DNA of 48,057 nucleotides from an uncultured Lachnospiraceae bacterium (lineage in GTDB: Bacteria > Bacillota > Clostridia > Lachnospirales > Lachnospiraceae). Below the pieces are notes generated by a model, which saw nothing but the letters and a program-made list of their open reading frames with translations, did no database searches and was not told where the DNA came from. Shown here one piece after another: positions 15,965-25,184 of this stretch; position 1 is the first letter of the stretch; each line of letters opens with the position of its first letter. Made by a program: the position numbers and the translations under genes. Where the stretch lies: positions 39,667-87,723 of the forward strand of contig CAJTSB010000006.1 of NCBI GenBank assembly GCA_910578825.1. The letters run 5' to 3'.

Positions 15965-18900
15965 TTAGCGCGGCATCGTCAAAAGTTCCAGAATTTCCTC
16001 TCTCGTGAACTTCACGCTCTCAAACCCTTCCTCTCCCAAAAGCTGCCCGGCAAGGCGGCTTTTCTTCTCCTGAAGCCTGAGGATATTTTCTTCAATCGTC
16101 CCTTTTGCAATCAACTTGTACACCGTGACGGGATTCTTTTGGCCAATCCGATGCGCACGGTCTGTCGCCTGATTCTGCACCGCAACATTCCACCAGGGGT
16201 CGTAATGAATCACGATATCTGCCGCCGTCAGATTTAATCCGGTTCCCCCGGCTTTGAGGGAAATACAAAATACCGGGACCTTGCCTGTCTGAAATTCCTC
16301 CACAAGCTCCACACGCCGCTCCTTTTTGGTTGCTCCCGTAAGGCTCAGAAACGGAATATTTGCATTTTGCATCTGCTGCTGAATCCTGAAAAGCATGGTC
16401 GTATACTGGGAAAATAAAAGTATCTTATGACCTCCCTCGATAGCGTTTTGTATAAGCTCCATGCACATCACAAGTTTTGCGGATTCCTCATGATAATCTT
16501 CGTACACTAACGCGGGATCACAGCAAAGCTGCCTGAGCCTTGTCAGTTCCGACAGCATCTGGATTTTCTGTGTCGCAAATTCCTCCTCCGTCTGCCCTTC
16601 CAGCATCAATCTTAACCGCTGCGCATGCGCACAGTATAACCGCATCTGTTCCCCCTCCATGCCGGCATAAACTGCTTCTTCTAATTTTGCAGGAAGTTCC
16701 TTTAACACATCCCGTTTCAAACGACGCAGCACAAACGGACGTATCATCCTGCGCAGGCAATCCATCTCTTCCTCCTGATTTCCGGCAACAATCGGAACTT
16801 CAAACTCCTCACGAAACCGGCGATAGGGAAACAAAAATCCCGGCATAAGATAATCAAAAATACTCCATAATTCACTGAGTCGGTTTTCAATCGGCGTTCC
16901 GGTTAGCGCTACCTTAAAATCGGCCCGTATTTCTTTTACCGCCTTTGCCGCTTTTGTCGTATGGTTTTTGATATATTGCGCCTCATCAATCACCTGAATT
17001 CCAAAATGGCGCTCCCGGTAATAAGAGCTGTCGCGGCGCAGCAAATCATACGAAGTGATCAGAATATCCTCTGTACCTGCACGCCTAATCCGCTCTTTGC
17101 GCTCCTCTGCTGTTCCTGTGACCATGACTGCGGACAGCGTGGGCGCAAAACGCTCTATTTCGCTTTTCCAGTTATACACAAGCGAGGCAGGACATACAAT
17201 CAACGCAAAATAAGGCGCGCCTGTCCGCTCTTCCTGCTCAGACAACAGAAAAGCGATAATTTGCAGTGTTTTTCCCAGTCCCATATCGTCTGCAAGTATT
17301 CCGCCAAATCCATTGTTTTTCAATGTTTTCAGCCACAAAAATCCCTGTTTCTGATACTCGCGCAATACCCGTTCCAGAGACGGAGGAACCTCAAAATCAT
17401 TATCCTCCACCGTTTTCATATTCCGTATCAGCGCACGGAAATCTTTGTTCTTCCTCGCATGAAATCCATGCCGTTCCCGCAGCTCCCCGTCAAGATACAG
17501 CGCGCGGTATTTCGGGAGCCGAATGTTCCCGCTCTGCCAGTCTGCTGCTGAGATTCCCACACCCTCCTGAATCTGTGAAAGAACCGCCAGCCCTTCCTCT
17601 TCCATACTGAGAAAATCGCCGTTTTTCAGCCGGAAAAATTTACGTTTCCGCTGATAGGCAGACAGAATTTCCACCAGTTCTGACAATGGCATCTCAGGAC
17701 TCTCAAGCGTCAATTCCAGAAGGTCCTCTTTCAATGAAACACCCACAGAAATTGCCGGAGACTGCCGTATCTCCATAGATTTCAGCTCATCGCTGACATA
17801 GACGGCGCCCACTCCGGACAAAGCCGCCATGCCCTCCGCCAGAAGTTCATATAATTTGTCCTCATCCCCGACAATCACCATCTGTTTCTTCTGCGGATCC
17901 ACATTGCCAAACCAGCTTAACACCTTCTGTCTGGTTTTCAATTCCTCCAGTTCATCGCGATTATCCAGAATCTTTGGTTTCTCATAAACGTTATATTTCT
18001 TCTCCCCATACACGGCAAGCAACGCGCAGGTCACAGACTGTCTGTCGGGAGCGTCCAGATACAATTCAAACTCCGGTTTCGGCGGCAGGAAAGTCCCCTC
18101 CTCAAACTCCTGTTTCTCGACCCGGTAATGGCGTTCCAGCACCGGCAGCAACTCCTGACAGAATGCCGACAGCTCTGATTTTCCCACAAAGAATTCCTCG
18201 TATTTAAAATTATTCAGATGTTCCCAGAAAGGTATAATTTCCCGCGTTTCCTCCAACGGCTGCTGGAACACAACGCCATCTCTCCACTGATAAGTATACG
18301 CTCTTCCAGGAATGTAAAAAAATGATCCGGTCTGTACCGTGGCGCCGTCTTCCTGCCCCCTTATAACTAATTGCGGACGATAATTTCCCAGACAAATACG
18401 CCACTTTTTCTTTGAACCGAATTCCATATCCACCAGAAATTCTCTCTTAGCAACCGCTGCAAAAAAGTCATCCGCATTCCCGCTGTTTATCTCCACATAA
18501 CGCCCCTTATTGCCATAATATTCCCATCCCGAACGCGTAGTCTCACGCATCTGGGCCTCCCGCAGGAGAAATTCTGCCAAAGGCCTGCTCGTTACCTCAA
18601 ATGCCTCCAGCGTATGATAAAATTCCAGCTCCTTGCCGTAACTTACGAATTCTCTGCGCCGCAGGGAATTTGCAAAAACCTGCGTATTTTTCAACACGTA
18701 TTTCTTTTTTGCCCCAATCTTGAACTCCGCATAAACTTTCCCATAGGAAATTTTAAGCTGCGGCACCAGTTCAATCGTCCCGTTGAGGGCATCCTGCTGA
18801 AACGTCAGTCGTTCCTTCTCACGATAACCTTGAATAAGACGCATCACACCGTGGCTGCTGCTGCGCCCCGGCTGTATCCCGTGGCTGGCGGAGGAGCCTT

Positions 18901-18973
18901 CCGTCTGGAAACGGCCTGCTCCAATAGCATTGCTGTTTGGGTATGTTCTTTTGTCCGGATGGATTTCTGACAT
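15965..18973 (-). CDS. SNF2-family DNA-dependent ATPase without SWIM domain, 1002 aa
   Basis: The C-terminal half is a full SNF2 motor: DDMGLGKTLQ (about residue 560), VIDEAQYIKN (about 660), LTGTPIENRLSELWSIFDYL, GGTGLNLTAAD and the ATDRAHRIGQ box (about 905-935). The N-terminal half (about 45-470) fits the bacterial SNF2-associated domain. Many clostridial relatives start with a zinc-binding SWIM domain of some 60-100 residues. Here that is replaced by about 40 low-complexity polar residues (SSASHGIQPGRSSSHG), and the upstream 230 bases contain no remnant. The start at 18973 has AAGGAG. It probably remodels protein-DNA or nucleic-acid complexes; its actual role is unknown. Confidence 0.9.
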   Translation of the reverse strand: MSEIHPDKRTYPNSNAIGAGRFQTEGSSASHGIQPGRSSSHGVMRLIQGYREKERLTFQQDALNGTIELVPQLKISYGKVYAEFKIGAKKKYVLKNTQVFANSLRRREFVSYGKELEFYHTLEAFEVTSRPLAEFLLREAQMRETTRSGWEYYGNKGRYVEINSGNADDFFAAVAKREFLVDMEFGSKKKWRICLGNYRPQLVIRGQEDGATVQTGSFFYIPGRAYTYQWRDGVVFQQPLEETREIIPFWEHLNNFKYEEFFVGKSELSAFCQELLPVLERHYRVEKQEFEEGTFLPPKPEFELYLDAPDRQSVTCALLAVYGEKKYNVYEKPKILDNRDELEELKTRQKVLSWFGNVDPQKKQMVIVGDEDKLYELLAEGMAALSGVGAVYVSDELKSMEIRQSPAISVGVSLKEDLLELTLESPEMPLSELVEILSAYQRKRKFFRLKNGDFLSMEEEGLAVLSQIQEGVGISAADWQSGNIRLPKYRALYLDGELRERHGFHARKNKDFRALIRNMKTVEDNDFEVPPSLERVLREYQKQGFLWLKTLKNNGFGGILADDMGLGKTLQIIAFLLSEQEERTGAPYFALIVCPASLVYNWKSEIERFAPTLSAVMVTGTAEERKERIRRAGTEDILITSYDLLRRDSSYYRERHFGIQVIDEAQYIKNHTTKAAKAVKEIRADFKVALTGTPIENRLSELWSIFDYLMPGFLFPYRRFREEFEVPIVAGNQEEEMDCLRRMIRPFVLRRLKRDVLKELPAKLEEAVYAGMEGEQMRLYCAHAQRLRLMLEGQTEEEFATQKIQMLSELTRLRQLCCDPALVYEDYHEESAKLVMCMELIQNAIEGGHKILLFSQYTTMLFRIQQQMQNANIPFLSLTGATKKERRVELVEEFQTGKVPVFCISLKAGGTGLNLTAADIVIHYDPWWNVAVQNQATDRAHRIGQKNPVTVYKLIAKGTIEENILRLQEKKSRLAGQLLGEEGFESVKFTREEILELLTMPR

Positions 18974-19110
18974 TTTAAGCGCTCCTTTATTGTTTAAGAC
19001 AAGTTCGATTTATATCCCTTTCGCTCATCTTCGTCCGATATACTTCTGATTTTTTCCAAATTTTTCTTTCATGATAAACAATCTCATTTAAAAATACAAT
19101 ATCCATAAGA

Positions 19111-19153
19111 AACCCCCGCATCCGTCAAATTTTCAGGTATACAAACCCCCGCA
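19111..19153. repeat. 11-bp direct repeat before the phospholipase-like gene
   Basis: AAACCCCCGCA occurs at 19111-19121 and again at 19143-19153, 32 bp apart (about three helical turns). The second copy lies 8 bp before a TAAAAT -10 candidate (19161-19166). Activator sites are possible; no regulator is suggested by the sequence. Confidence 0.35.
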
Positions 19154-19206
19154 AATGAGATAAAATAAATATGCAAAAAAACAAAAATAACAACGAGGAT
19201 AAAACC

Positions 19207-20172
19207 ATGCCAGGATTTACAACACATTATCTGTTTGGATTAAATACCTACAAACAATTTGACCATACGTTTCTAAAACAGGTCATCCGTGACAATCACG
19301 CAGCCTACAGCCTGGGACTACAGGGTCCGGACGTCTTTTTTTATTTCCTGCCCTCCTATATGGTGCACCACAATAACATCGGCGCTCTCGCGCATGTTGA
19401 CCGCACGGGCGTATTTCTGAAATATCTGTTAGACAGCCGAAAAATATTCCACCGGCGCAAGGAACGCCGGATTGCAGAATCCTATATCGCAGGATTTCTG
19501 GGACATTATACCCTGGACACCTACTGTCATCCCTATGTTTACTGGAAGACAAATTTCAAAGAAAAAAACGGTCGCTACCACGGCTGCCATATGAGTCTGG
19601 AGACAGATATTGATACAGAACTGCTCCAGTTCTACAAACACCGTCTGCCCTCCGCGTTCCGGCAGAACGCTACCATTCGCCTTACGCGCCTGCAGTTTCG
19701 CACGATTGCGTCCATCCTGTACTACGTATACCACAAAGCGTATCCGGAACTTGGCATTCTGCACCTTACCATGCGCACGGCAATTCGCTCCATGCAGTTT
19801 GGCACAAGATGGCTGCACGACCCCAGCGGAAGGAAAAAAGCTATTGGCAGCAGGCTGGAAACGTTGATTTTAGGCTATCCCCTTTTAACGACGCTGATTC
19901 CCAGTGACAGCCTCACATTCCATATCGACCCGTTAAACATTCTGCACCAGCCATGGCAGAATCCCTGGGATAACTCCCACATTTCCACAGATTCTTTCTT
20001 TGATTTGATGGAATCCGCACAGAAAGATTATCTGGAAATCTTATCCGATGCAAACCGCCTCTTTCAGACCCAGTCCCAAACTGATTCGGAACAGGTGCAA
20101 ACGAAAGCGTTATTGGATAAACTAGGGAATAAATCCTACCACAGCGGTCTGGATTGCGGGATTCCCAGTTAG
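19207..20172 (+). CDS. Zinc-dependent phospholipase C-like protein, 321 aa
   Basis: The protein begins MPGFTTHYLFG and contains GLQGPDVFFY, FLGHYTLDTYCHPYVYW and many conserved His/Asp residues. This is the pattern of the Zn_dep_PLPC family (PF00882), relatives of clostridial alpha-toxin that are common as intracellular proteins of unknown substrate. No signal peptide is seen, so a secreted toxin is not supported. The start at 19207 was chosen because GAGGA lies 7 bases upstream; an ATG at 19171 would add a poly-Asn/Lys stretch unlike the family. It is convergent with the dehydrogenase gene, 7 bases away, without a terminator hairpin between them. Confidence 0.78.
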   Translation: MPGFTTHYLFGLNTYKQFDHTFLKQVIRDNHAAYSLGLQGPDVFFYFLPSYMVHHNNIGALAHVDRTGVFLKYLLDSRKIFHRRKERRIAESYIAGFLGHYTLDTYCHPYVYWKTNFKEKNGRYHGCHMSLETDIDTELLQFYKHRLPSAFRQNATIRLTRLQFRTIASILYYVYHKAYPELGILHLTMRTAIRSMQFGTRWLHDPSGRKKAIGSRLETLILGYPLLTTLIPSDSLTFHIDPLNILHQPWQNPWDNSHISTDSFFDLMESAQKDYLEILSDANRLFQTQSQTDSEQVQTKALLDKLGNKSYHSGLDCGIPS

Positions 20173-20179
20173 AATTCCA

Positions 20180-21118
20180 TCAGTAATGATCAAAAAACTC
20201 CCTGATTTGCCCCAGAATAATCTCCATCAGCCGCGTACGTGCCTCCAGGCTTGCCCAGGCAATATGCGGCGTAATCAGGAGTTTGTCGCTGTCTTTGAGC
20301 CGTCGCAGCGGATTTTCCCTGCTCATCGGCTCTGCGCATAGCACATCAAGTCCCGCAGCGCGGATTTCACCTGACTCCAGCGCATCTGCCAACGCCTGTT
20401 CCGACACAATCGGCCCTCGTCCCAGATTCAGGAAAATTGCCGATGGTTTCATTCTGGAAAATGCCTCCGCATCCATAAGATTTTCGGTCTGCTCCGTCAA
20501 CGGCGCATGCACGGATACAATGTCCGACTGCTCCAGCAGTTCTTCAAAGGAAACGCGCCGATACGCTTTCTGATCATTCTTCCCGGTGGTCGAATAGTAA
20601 ATCACCTCGCAGCCGAACAGTTTTGCCAATTCTGCCACGCGTCTGCCAATCGCCCCCATGCCGATAATCCCCCAGGTCATACCGTTAATCTCGGAAAAAG
20701 TCTTTGCAAAATGAGTAAACATCTTATCCTCCACATATTTTTCCGATTTCACATATTCGTCATAATAGGGCAAATGCTCCAGCAGATAAAACAGCATGGC
20801 AAACGTATGCTGCGCCACAGATTCCGTCGAATACCCTGCCACATTGCGCCACGCGATTCCACGGCTATCCAGATATTCCTTGTCAAGATTATTCGTCCCA
20901 GTCGCCGTAACGCAGACTAATTTTAAATTCTTTGCTCCACCGATTGTCTCCCGGTTGACGGGAACCTTATTCAACACAATCACATCCGCGTCCGCAACCC
21001 GCGCGTTCACCTCCTGCGGTGTGGAGAAATCATATTTTACCACCTCGCCCAGTTTGTCGTAAGCGGACAAATCAATATCGTCCCCAATCGTTTTCGCATC
21101 CAAAAATACAATCTTCAT
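20180..21118 (-). CDS. D-2-hydroxyacid dehydrogenase, NAD-dependent, 312 aa
   Basis: A two-domain D-isomer 2-hydroxyacid dehydrogenase. The NAD-binding loop GMGAIGRR (153-160) sits in the middle, and the catalytic triad is R234 (NLGRGPIV), E263 (CAEP) and H285 (ITPHIAWAS). The closest family flavour is glycerate dehydrogenase/hydroxypyruvate reductase, but D-lactate or other 2-keto acids cannot be excluded. The start at 21118 has GGAGG upstream; an earlier in-frame start at 21148 is less likely. It stands 78 bases after sbcC in the same direction and may be read through from it. Confidence 0.9.
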   Translation of the reverse strand: MKIVFLDAKTIGDDIDLSAYDKLGEVVKYDFSTPQEVNARVADADVIVLNKVPVNRETIGGAKNLKLVCVTATGTNNLDKEYLDSRGIAWRNVAGYSTESVAQHTFAMLFYLLEHLPYYDEYVKSEKYVEDKMFTHFAKTFSEINGMTWGIIGMGAIGRRVAELAKLFGCEVIYYSTTGKNDQKAYRRVSFEELLEQSDIVSVHAPLTEQTENLMDAEAFSRMKPSAIFLNLGRGPIVSEQALADALESGEIRAAGLDVLCAEPMSRENPLRRLKDSDKLLITPHIAWASLEARTRLMEIILGQIREFFDHY

Positions 21119-21196
21119 AGTCCCATCCTCCTGTTCACTCCGTATCATTCAATATCCGCATTTCTTATCTGTCATCATCGTTGGATGAAACATCCA

Positions 21197-24022
21197 TCAA
21201 CTGTCTATCACCCACCGCGCCCGGCTCCCCCTGTCGCTCCTGCTGACGACAAGTTTTCTGTCCATCTGTTCTTTCAACTCGCTCACATGGGAAATAATTC
21301 CCACCAGCCGCGTTTCTCCCGCCAGTTCATTGAGAATTCCAATTGCACGGTTCCTTGCCTCCTCATCCAGAGAACCAAACCCCTCGTCAATAAACATCGT
21401 ATCTATATGAACTCTGCCCGCCGTCTTTCCTATGACGTCCGCCATGCCCAGAGCCATGGACAACGCGGCGAGAAAAGATTCGCCGCCGGATAGTGTCTTA
21501 ACATCGCGCACCTTATCCGTGACCAAATCATATACGTCCAGATCCAGTCCCACTTCTCCCTGTTTCCCAAGGTTTTGAAACTCCCGGCACTGTAACATGA
21601 ATGTTTCCCCATTCATCCTAACGAGCCTGCGGTTTGCCTCCCCAATCATATACTTAAAATACCTGCGCTGCACATAGGTCTGCAAATCAATCCGCGCCTG
21701 TCCGGCAAGATTTCCATTTGCCGTGCGCTCCAGATTTCCAACCAGCTCATACTGCTCTTTCATACTTTCTCGCTCCTTTTGCAGCACGGTAAGATTCTTT
21801 TTTGCCTCCCGGTTACGCTCCGTCACAGTAAAAAGCCTACGTTTTTCTTCTTCCAAAACCTGTGCCTGCTGTTTGAATTTCTCTGCATCTTCTATGAGTT
21901 TTGCCGTCTCTGCCGGTTCCTTGCCCTCCATCTGCTGTGCCAGAAGTCGACAATTCTTTCTCTGTTCTTCCAGCGCAGCCCGCTGCGCCGCAGATTGTTC
22001 CCGCACGATACGAAGTTCGCGCTCCGCCTTATCCTTCTTTGCCTCAAGTTCCTGTTTTTGTTTCTCGCGTTTGGCAAGCCGTATCTTTGCCTCTTCCTCC
22101 GACTCATAAGACAATTGTGCCTGTAAGTCTTTTCCTGCCTGTTCTGCTTTCTCATACGCAAGCGTTGCCTGAAACAACTCTTCCTTCCATTGCTCCAACT
22201 GCTCCCGAACCGTTAACACACGCTTTCTGTCCTTCTCAAGTTTTTCCTGCCGCTCCTTCAACTGCTGCGTTTTCTTTTGGCATTTCTCCAGGCTTTGAGA
22301 AACCTCCCCACAAGCTGCCTCTGTCTCAGACAGCGCTGGCTCTATCATCGGAACTTCGAATTTTGCACCGAACATCCGCTGTCCATCCCGCATAAGCAAA
22401 GCCATTTGCCGTTCGTATTCCTCCTGAATCTTCTGAAACTGTTGCCGGTATTCCTGAAGCTTTCTGTCTGCCAGATCCCGTGCCTGCTTTGCCTCATCTA
22501 ACTCCTGCCTCGTCACAGCCTCCCCGGAAAACGCCGCTTTTTGCGGATGGATGAAAGAACCGCAGACCGGACAGGGTTCCCCCTCCCGAAGTTCCTGCGC
22601 CAGAAATCCCGCCTGTTCCTCAATAAATCTCTGATATTTCGCATCGTGTTCACGGCTTTTTTCCTGATATGCATGAGACAAACCCCTGATTTTCTCCTGC
22701 CCCTTACGGTGAGCTTCCTTGCTCTCCTCCCATCGCTGGCACGTCTGTTTCATCTCGATTAACAGACTTCGTCTTTCTGTCAGATGTTTCTCCTGCTGCA
22801 CAAGTTCCGGCAATTCTAAGGTCTCCGCCTGCAATTTCTCAACCGCATTTTCCAGTCTTTGTATTTCTGATTCCGTATCCGCAAGCTCCTCTTGCTGACG
22901 CCTTAATTTTTGCTCCGCCGACTGCCTCTTTTGCCCGGCGTCTTCTACCGCCTGACGAATTTCCTGCAGACGCGCATATTTTGGCATCATCCCCTTTAAT
23001 TCCGCCAGTTCTTCCATCAAAACCGGCATCTGCCTGTTGATTCGTTCATCCATTTCCGCACATATCATTTGGCATTCTTCCTGCCGGTTTCCAAGCTCCT
23101 CTAACTGTTGCTCCCGTTCCCGAATCTCTTTCTCTGCATTCTGTGCCTGTGCAAACAGGCGGTTGATTTCCTCTGTCTGCCGCAGCTTATAATTCAGCTC
23201 CTCCTGCCGTTTCATAAGCTCCGTTTCCCGCTCGCGCAAATCCGTTTCCTGTCCGACCTGTTCCTCTATCATCTGTGCCAAAACCACCTGTATCTGCTCG
23301 AAATTCGTCTCCATTCTTTCCCGGCACTCCTGCCATTGATTGAAAAATGCACTGTCATTTGTACACTGCACTCCCTCAATTTCATGAAGACACAGCTTGC
23401 GGTTGTCCTCAAGCTTTCCATATAATGTTTTGCCCTTCTCGCGAAGGGATTTCTGTAACCGCTCATAAATTCCGGTATCAAAAATGCGTCCGAAAATCTC
23501 TTTCCGCTCTCTGGAAGACGCATGGAGCAGACGCAGAAATTCTCCCTGTGCAATCATGGCGACCTGAACAAACTGCTCCTTCCCCACGCCAAGAATTTCC
23601 ACAATTTTCTCATTAATCTCCTTTATTCTTCCCGGATATTCTCTTCCGTCCGGCATCGTCAGGGAGACGGACGCCTCCTGGGTCGTAAAGGTTCGCTCCC
23701 CCTCTTTATTCTTTCGTTTGCTTTGTCGGATGTAGCTGGGATTCCTGCGCACGCAATATATCTCTCCCTGATAGGAAAACGTAAATTCTACAAAGGTCGG
23801 CGTCTGCGCCCCTGCATACTGGCTGCGCATCATCATGCCATCCCGCTTTCCGCCGCTCGTCCGGTCAAACAAAGCATAGGTAATCGCATCAAAAACCGTC
23901 GTTTTTCCCGCTCCCGTATCTCCGGTAATCAGAAACACGCCTCCGTCTATCTGCGAGAAATCAATGATTTCCTCCTCCGCATAAGAACCAAACGCAGACA
24001 TCACAAGCTTTTGCGGCCTCAT
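21197..24022 (-). CDS. sbcC: Exonuclease subunit SbcC, 941 aa
   Basis: An SMC-like ATPase with Walker A GDTGAGKT (34-41), long coiled coils rich in Glu/Gln/Lys (about 180-480 and 500-800), a zinc-hook CPVC in the centre (about residue 486), the ABC signature TLSGGESFLAALSMALGMAD (about 845) and Walker B MFIDEGFGSLD (about 885). It forms the ATPase half of the SbcCD double-strand nuclease that opens hairpins and blocked ends. Its ATG overlaps the sbcD stop by 4 bases (ATGA). Confidence 0.95.
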   Translation of the reverse strand: MRPQKLVMSAFGSYAEEEIIDFSQIDGGVFLITGDTGAGKTTVFDAITYALFDRTSGGKRDGMMMRSQYAGAQTPTFVEFTFSYQGEIYCVRRNPSYIRQSKRKNKEGERTFTTQEASVSLTMPDGREYPGRIKEINEKIVEILGVGKEQFVQVAMIAQGEFLRLLHASSRERKEIFGRIFDTGIYERLQKSLREKGKTLYGKLEDNRKLCLHEIEGVQCTNDSAFFNQWQECRERMETNFEQIQVVLAQMIEEQVGQETDLRERETELMKRQEELNYKLRQTEEINRLFAQAQNAEKEIREREQQLEELGNRQEECQMICAEMDERINRQMPVLMEELAELKGMMPKYARLQEIRQAVEDAGQKRQSAEQKLRRQQEELADTESEIQRLENAVEKLQAETLELPELVQQEKHLTERRSLLIEMKQTCQRWEESKEAHRKGQEKIRGLSHAYQEKSREHDAKYQRFIEEQAGFLAQELREGEPCPVCGSFIHPQKAAFSGEAVTRQELDEAKQARDLADRKLQEYRQQFQKIQEEYERQMALLMRDGQRMFGAKFEVPMIEPALSETEAACGEVSQSLEKCQKKTQQLKERQEKLEKDRKRVLTVREQLEQWKEELFQATLAYEKAEQAGKDLQAQLSYESEEEAKIRLAKREKQKQELEAKKDKAERELRIVREQSAAQRAALEEQRKNCRLLAQQMEGKEPAETAKLIEDAEKFKQQAQVLEEEKRRLFTVTERNREAKKNLTVLQKERESMKEQYELVGNLERTANGNLAGQARIDLQTYVQRRYFKYMIGEANRRLVRMNGETFMLQCREFQNLGKQGEVGLDLDVYDLVTDKVRDVKTLSGGESFLAALSMALGMADVIGKTAGRVHIDTMFIDEGFGSLDEEARNRAIGILNELAGETRLVGIISHVSELKEQMDRKLVVSRSDRGSRARWVIDS

Positions 24023-25182
24023 AATTCCTCTCCCCTTTCGTCCAAAAGCGTCTCTATGAAATGCTCTTCCTGCTCGGTCAACGGCTGTCCCTGCATTTCC
24101 TGATAAAAAGAGGCGAACAATTCCATGGGCTGCATGGAAAATTCTCGTTCCTCCTGCCCCCTCATCAGATTTCTCGTCCTGGTATTATCAATCCGTACTT
24201 CCAAAAGATAATCGTAAACTTCTTCCAACTGTTCCCTGGGATGATACGGCTCCTTTTCATCGGTCAGGGTTACGCTTACAAAATCATGGCGGTTCTGATC
24301 GTTGGCTCTCGCAATCACCTCACGCAAAAGCCCCCGCTCCCGGCGCACATCCTGCATCGGCGTCAAAGGAATGACTTCCACCGCAGCCTCCATGCCTTTC
24401 GCTGCCAGCGTTACCATTGTAATAGATTTCTGGTGATGTTCCTCACTGGCGGAATATTTAAGCGGCGTCCCACAATAACGTATATGGGGATATTTCACCA
24501 TCTGCGCGCCGTGAATATGACCCAGAGCCACATAATCAAATTTTTCTACCACCGACGCGTCAATATTTTCCAGCCCTCCCATAGAAAGCACGGGCTGCTC
24601 CGAATCGCATTTTTCCGGAGCCTGTCCGCTATTCGTATAAAACTGATGAGACAACAGCACATTGCGTTTTCCATAGTCAATCTCTTCCCGTTCCAAAACC
24701 GCGCGGACTGCACTCTCGTAATCACATACTCTGTCATCGGAAAACAAATGCCTCACATAACCCGGTTTTAAAAATGGCAGCAGATAGAAATTCACCTCCC
24801 CATATTCATCGGAAAGAACGATCTTTTTCAGACGTTCCTCCTTCTGCATGGGCGCTGAAACGGACAGATAAATCTGATGTTTTTCCAGAAATGAGGACGC
24901 GTAATGCAACCGCTGCGCATTATCATGATTTCCCGCAATGATAAACACCGGAATCTGCGGTTTCAGCGACGACAGCTCCTGCAAAAACCTGTCAAAAACC
25001 GTATACGCCTCCCCGGAGGGTACGGCGCGGTCAAAGATATCTCCACAGATTAAGATAGCATCCACACGCTGTTCTTTTGCCTGCGCAACAATCTCAGACA
25101 ACACTGCCTCCTGGTTTGTTTTCAGATTATAATTGCATAACTGTTTTCCTATGTGTAAATCCGAGAGATGGAAAAATCTCAT
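24019..25182 (-). CDS. sbcD: Exonuclease subunit SbcD, 387 aa
   Basis: A Mre11-type metallophosphoesterase with DLH (D8, H10), GDIFDRAVP, GNHDN, LLSHQFY and ALGHIHGAQ. It includes the C-terminal capping region (LTPMQDVRRERGLLREVIAR) expected of SbcD. It overlaps sbcC by 4 bases and starts 2 bases after the patatin stop, with GGGAG as ribosome binding site inside that gene's end. It is distinct from the YhaO-like nuclease at the left end of the window. Confidence 0.95.
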   Translation of the reverse strand: MRFFHLSDLHIGKQLCNYNLKTNQEAVLSEIVAQAKEQRVDAILICGDIFDRAVPSGEAYTVFDRFLQELSSLKPQIPVFIIAGNHDNAQRLHYASSFLEKHQIYLSVSAPMQKEERLKKIVLSDEYGEVNFYLLPFLKPGYVRHLFSDDRVCDYESAVRAVLEREEIDYGKRNVLLSHQFYTNSGQAPEKCDSEQPVLSMGGLENIDASVVEKFDYVALGHIHGAQMVKYPHIRYCGTPLKYSASEEHHQKSITMVTLAAKGMEAAVEVIPLTPMQDVRRERGLLREVIARANDQNRHDFVSVTLTDEKEPYHPREQLEEVYDYLLEVRIDNTRTRNLMRGQEEREFSMQPMELFASFYQEMQGQPLTEQEEHFIETLLDERGEEL

Positions 25183-25184
25183 AT

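Noticed and set aside
19207..20172. Secreted alpha-toxin-like virulence factor
   Set aside because: The zinc phospholipase family resemblance is real, but there is no signal peptide and no C-terminal membrane-binding domain.
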